Positions 6,201 to 7,683 of a DNA stretch of 7,683 nt are shown here, piece by piece. Position numbers and translations under genes: made by a program. This DNA comes from JAZNQL01 sp045590155 (GTDB lineage: Bacteria > Bacillota > Clostridia > UMGS1883 > UMGS1540): contig JAZNQL010000011.1 in the NCBI GenBank assembly GCA_045590155.1, forward strand, positions 1 to 7,683, given 5' to 3'. Positions within the stretch are counted from its first letter, which is position 1. Each line of letters opens with the position of its first letter. A model generated the notes under the pieces. That model was not told where the DNA came from and did no database searches. It worked only from the letters and a program-made list of their open reading frames with translations.

Positions 6201-6388
6201 AGGGACATATCGCTTATGTTATAAACACAAAAGCTGCAAATGCCACACATCAGACAGGAGATGGTCAGCAAATCCGTCACTGTGCAACAGAAAACAATGT
6301 AACTATATTTACATCTTTGGATACAGTAAGAGTTTTACTTGATATTTTAGAAGAAACCACCCTTACAATATCAACCATTGATGCATAA
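3215..6388 (+). CDS. carB: Carbamoyl phosphate synthase, large subunit
   Basis: Makes carbamoyl phosphate from bicarbonate, ammonia (delivered by the glutaminase CarA) and two ATP; the product feeds pyrimidine and arginine synthesis. The protein has 1057 residues, close to the usual 1070, with the duplicated layout. A carboxyphosphate half (about 1-400) has LIIGSGPIVIGQAAEFDYAG near the start, LGGTGGGFA near 175 and EVNPR at 298-302. An oligomerisation region follows (about 401-540). The carbamoyl phosphate half starts at about 545 with IVLGAGPIRIGQGVEFDYS and has LGGQTAINLAEP, FVLGGRAM and EVNPR at 828-832. An MGS-like allosteric domain (about 942-1057) usually binds UMP or other nucleotides. 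Both ATP-grasp sites look intact. The ribosome binding site AGGAGG (3201-3206) shares a base with the pyrC stop and lies 8 bases before the ATG. carA, normally the gene before carB, is not there. Its place in a pyr operon suggests the pyrimidine-controlled enzyme. Confidence 0.98.
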   Translation: MAKRTDIKKVLIIGSGPIVIGQAAEFDYAGTQACLSLKEEGYEVILVNSNPATIMTDTSIADKVYMEPLTLEYIAKILRYERPDAILPGIGGQTGLNLAVQLEKKGILKECGVELLGTSSKSIERAEDRELFKSMCEEIGEPVIPSEITYNIEDAKRAAKEIGYPVVLRPAFTLGGTGGGFANNEEELVEIGLNAFKLSPVSQVLIEKSVKGYKEIEFEVMRDSADHAITICGMENIDPVGVHTGDSLVVAPILSLSDHDLKMLNDSAIKIIKELKIEGGCNVQFALNPNTSEYYLIEVNPRVSRSSALASKASGYPIARVTAKIALGMKLEEISVAGGTAATEPKLDYIVAKFPRFPFDKFTSATNVLGTQMKATGEVMGIGSTLTECLLKSVRSLETGVCHFYLAKFDKMTDKELKDYIKEFKDDNVFAVAELLRRKTSVEELHEITMITELFLEAFKEIIEMEEVIKNNKNDIEILKKAKIMGFADKFIAMLWNCPETEIYKTRKENGIIPVFRMVDTLHTGKYIAYLYSSYTGKNDSRLTDKKKIIVLGAGPIRIGQGVEFDYSTVHAVQTIKKSGYEAIIINNNPETVSTDYTTADKLYFEPLTPEDVMAIIDFEKPEGVIATLGGQTAINLAEPLVARGVKIIGTDCDAIDRAENRDRFEKVLKELAIPQPQGKAVTKIEDGIKAAKEIGYPVLVRPSFVLGGRAMQIVANEEQLKHYLKTAVEVDVDKPVLVDKYIQGKEVEVDAICDGRDVFVPGIMELVERTGIHSGDSISVYPTFSISDKVKGIILQYAKKLGLGIGIIGLYNIQFIVDKEENVYIIEVNPRSSRTVPFLSKSTGYSLADIATEVIMGKSLKEQGIFDIYPKEKNRFYVKVPVFSFNKIKGLDSYLSPEMKSTGEAIGYDDKLNRALYKALQASGMHLQNYGTVLATIADDDKEEALPLIKRFYNLGFNIEATEGTANFLKEHGIRTHVLKKISSGSEEILDSIRQGHIAYVINTKAANATHQTGDGQQIRHCATENNVTIFTSLDTVRVLLDILEETTLTISTIDA

Positions 6389-6397
6389 GGATAAATT

Positions 6398-7129
6398 ATG
6401 AAAAACAGTATTTTTAATATAAAAGAGAATATCGCTTTAACAGAAAATGTTTTCAAAATGACCTTATCGGGTAACACAAAAGACATTTTGCCAGGTCAGT
6501 TTGTAAACATAAAGCTTGACGGACTTTATTTAAGACGTCCCATTTCGGTGTGCGATATAGTCGACACAAACCTTGTTATAATATATAAGGTTGTAGGTCG
6601 CGGCACCGAAAAAATGAGTCTTATGAAAGAAGGAAGCCTTGATGTTTTAACACATCTTGGTAACGGATACAGCTTAAAAGAATCGGGCGATTTGCCCTTG
6701 CTTTTAGGCGGCGGGGTAGGTGTACCTCCCCTTTATTTCCTTGCAAAAGAGCTTATAGCACAAGGAAAAAAGGTGTCGGTAATACTCGGCTTTAATACAA
6801 AAGACGAAATCTTTTACGGAAACGAATTCAAGGCTTTAGGTGCAGAGGTTTTTGTTACAACGGTTGACGGGGGCTACGGCACAAAAGGCTTTGTAACCGA
6901 TAAAATGAAAGAGCTTGATTATACCTATATTTACACCTGCGGACCTGAAAATATGCTCAAAGCCGTATACCGCGAAAGCAATACGAGCGGGCAGTTCAGT
7001 TTTGAAGAACGAATGGGTTGCGGTTTTGGCGCGTGTATGGGATGCTCGTGCAAAACAGTAACAGGCTATAAAAGAATATGCAAAGAAGGCCCCGTGCTTT
7101 TTAAGGAGGAAATATTATGGGAAAGTTAA
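6398..7129 (+). CDS. pyrK: Dihydroorotate dehydrogenase B, electron-transfer subunit
   Basis: Iron-sulfur flavoprotein that takes electrons from PyrD and passes them to NAD+, so the class 1B enzyme can work without quinone in the cytoplasm. The 243 residues show a ferredoxin-reductase fold. An FAD-binding barrel contains LRRPIS (45-50). The NAD-binding part contains LLGGGVGVPPLYFLAKEL (102-119) and TCGPENML (180-187). A C-terminal [2Fe-2S] site in the segment MGCGFGACMGCSCK uses C208, C213, C216 and C228 (spacing C-x4-C-x2-C-x11-C); C218 is an extra cysteine. RICKEGPVL follows, as is common in PyrK. The gene starts 9 bases after carB with a modest site (AAGGA, 6387-6391) that overlaps the carB stop, and its end overlaps pyrD by 13 bases, pointing to coupled translation of the two subunits. 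Other members of the family serve sulfide dehydrogenase or NADPH:ferredoxin oxidoreductase, but the neighbouring pyrD settles the role. Confidence 0.95.
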   Translation: MKNSIFNIKENIALTENVFKMTLSGNTKDILPGQFVNIKLDGLYLRRPISVCDIVDTNLVIIYKVVGRGTEKMSLMKEGSLDVLTHLGNGYSLKESGDLPLLLGGGVGVPPLYFLAKELIAQGKKVSVILGFNTKDEIFYGNEFKALGAEVFVTTVDGGYGTKGFVTDKMKELDYTYIYTCGPENMLKAVYRESNTSGQFSFEERMGCGFGACMGCSCKTVTGYKRICKEGPVLFKEEILWES

Positions 7130-7683
7130 GCGTTAATTTATGTGGCACAGAGCTTTCAAATCCCATAATCCCCGCAAGCGGAACCTTCGGATTTGGATAT
7201 GAATTTGCCGAAATTTATGATATAAACTGCCTTGGCACATTTTCGTTTAAGGGAACAACAAAGGAGCCAAGATTTGGTAACCCTACACCCCGAATTGCAG
7301 AGTGCACCGCAGGAATGATAAATGCGGTAGGACTTCAGAATCCGGGAGTTGACAAAGTAATTTCGGAAGAATTACTTAAACTTAAAAAATGCTTTAACAA
7401 AAAAGTTATCGCAAATGTAGGCGGTTTTTCTCTTGAAGAATACACATCAGTTTGTCAGAGACTTGACGGTGAAGATCAGGTTGGCATACTTGAAGTTAAC
7501 ATCAGCTGCCCCAATGTTCACAACGGCGGCATGAGCTTTGGTACAGTCCCTAAAATGGCATACGAGGTAACAAAAGCAGTTAAACAGGTGTGCAAAAAAC
7601 CTGTTATTATAAAATTAAGTCCTAATGTCACAGATATAGTTTCCATTGCAAAGGCGTGTGAAGAAGCCGGTGCCGATGGCATC
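7117..7683 (+). CDS. pyrD: Dihydroorotate dehydrogenase, class 1B catalytic subunit (3' end outside the window)
   Basis: FMN enzyme that oxidises dihydroorotate to orotate, fourth step of the pathway. The first 189 residues are present of a usual 300 or so; the frame is open to the window edge. ATG at 7117 follows AAGGAGG (7103-7109) by 7 bases, inside the end of pyrK. Visible features: NPIIPASGTFGFG (15-27), which is typical of the N-terminus; SFKGTT with the flavin-site K45; AGMINAVGLQNPG (65-77), a substrate and flavin loop; VNISCPNVHNGG with N128 and the catalytic cysteine C131; and IIKLSPN with K166. A cysteine at the catalytic base position marks class 1 (class 2 has serine), and the adjacent pyrK marks subclass 1B. 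It should form an alpha2-beta2 complex with PyrK. pyrE and pyrF often follow in such operons, but that cannot be seen here. Confidence 0.96.
   Translation, partial: MGKLSVNLCGTELSNPIIPASGTFGFGYEFAEIYDINCLGTFSFKGTTKEPRFGNPTPRIAECTAGMINAVGLQNPGVDKVISEELLKLKKCFNKKVIANVGGFSLEEYTSVCQRLDGEDQVGILEVNISCPNVHNGGMSFGTVPKMAYEVTKAVKQVCKKPVIIKLSPNVTDIVSIAKACEEAGADGI

Noticed and set aside
5023..6486. Minus-strand open frames within carB and the start of pyrK
   Set aside because: Shadows of conserved coding sequence on the plus strand, with no start signals or recognisable motifs.
1..7683. CRISPR array, tRNA or rRNA genes
   Set aside because: No regularly spaced repeats, no tRNA-like cloverleaf or TTCGA-loop segment, and no rRNA-like sequence was seen.

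Overview
The window is AT-rich and reads as chromosome of a low-GC Gram-positive bacterium, most likely a member of the Clostridia. The evidence is the strong AAGGAGG ribosome binding sites, consensus sigma-A promoters, a PyrR-type RNA attenuator, and a class 1B dihydroorotate dehydrogenase with its own PyrK electron-transfer subunit. The organism cannot be named more precisely from the sequence alone.

Layout. Bases 1-357 hold the C-terminal end of a tyrosine recombinase resembling those of Tn916/Tn1549-type integrative elements; its start lies outside the window. Bases 358-550 hold no convincing gene but contain two families of short direct repeats (TTACGCCA three times; a 13-bp repeat twice) and two tiny overlapping reading frames. 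I read this stretch as the terminal, recombinase-binding part of the element. A perfect 14-bp hairpin with a T-run (551-589) then closes it off. From about 590 the sequence looks like host chromosome: a sigma-A promoter (644-672) drives a membrane permease of the ion transporter/SLC13 type (704-1810).

From 1845 to the end of the window lies the 5' part of a de novo pyrimidine operon: a near-perfect promoter, a leader of about 140 nt, then pyrC, carB, pyrK and pyrD. The genes are separated by 13 nt, 9 nt and a 13-nt overlap, and pyrD runs off the right edge. The leader can form three structures that agree with PyrR attenuation: a hairpin with hexaloop CAGAGA, an antiterminator that uses its 3' side, and a terminator just before the pyrC ribosome binding site. 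When pyrimidines are plentiful, PyrR would hold the first hairpin, free the terminator and stop transcription ahead of all four genes.

How the genes work together. CarB supplies carbamoyl phosphate, PyrC closes carbamoyl aspartate to dihydroorotate, and PyrD with PyrK oxidises dihydroorotate to orotate and passes electrons to NAD+. CarA, PyrB, PyrR, PyrE and PyrF are not in the window; the absence of carA directly before carB is notable. I found no wholly new system. The most rewarding parts are the readable PyrR switch and the repeat-rich end of the integrative element.
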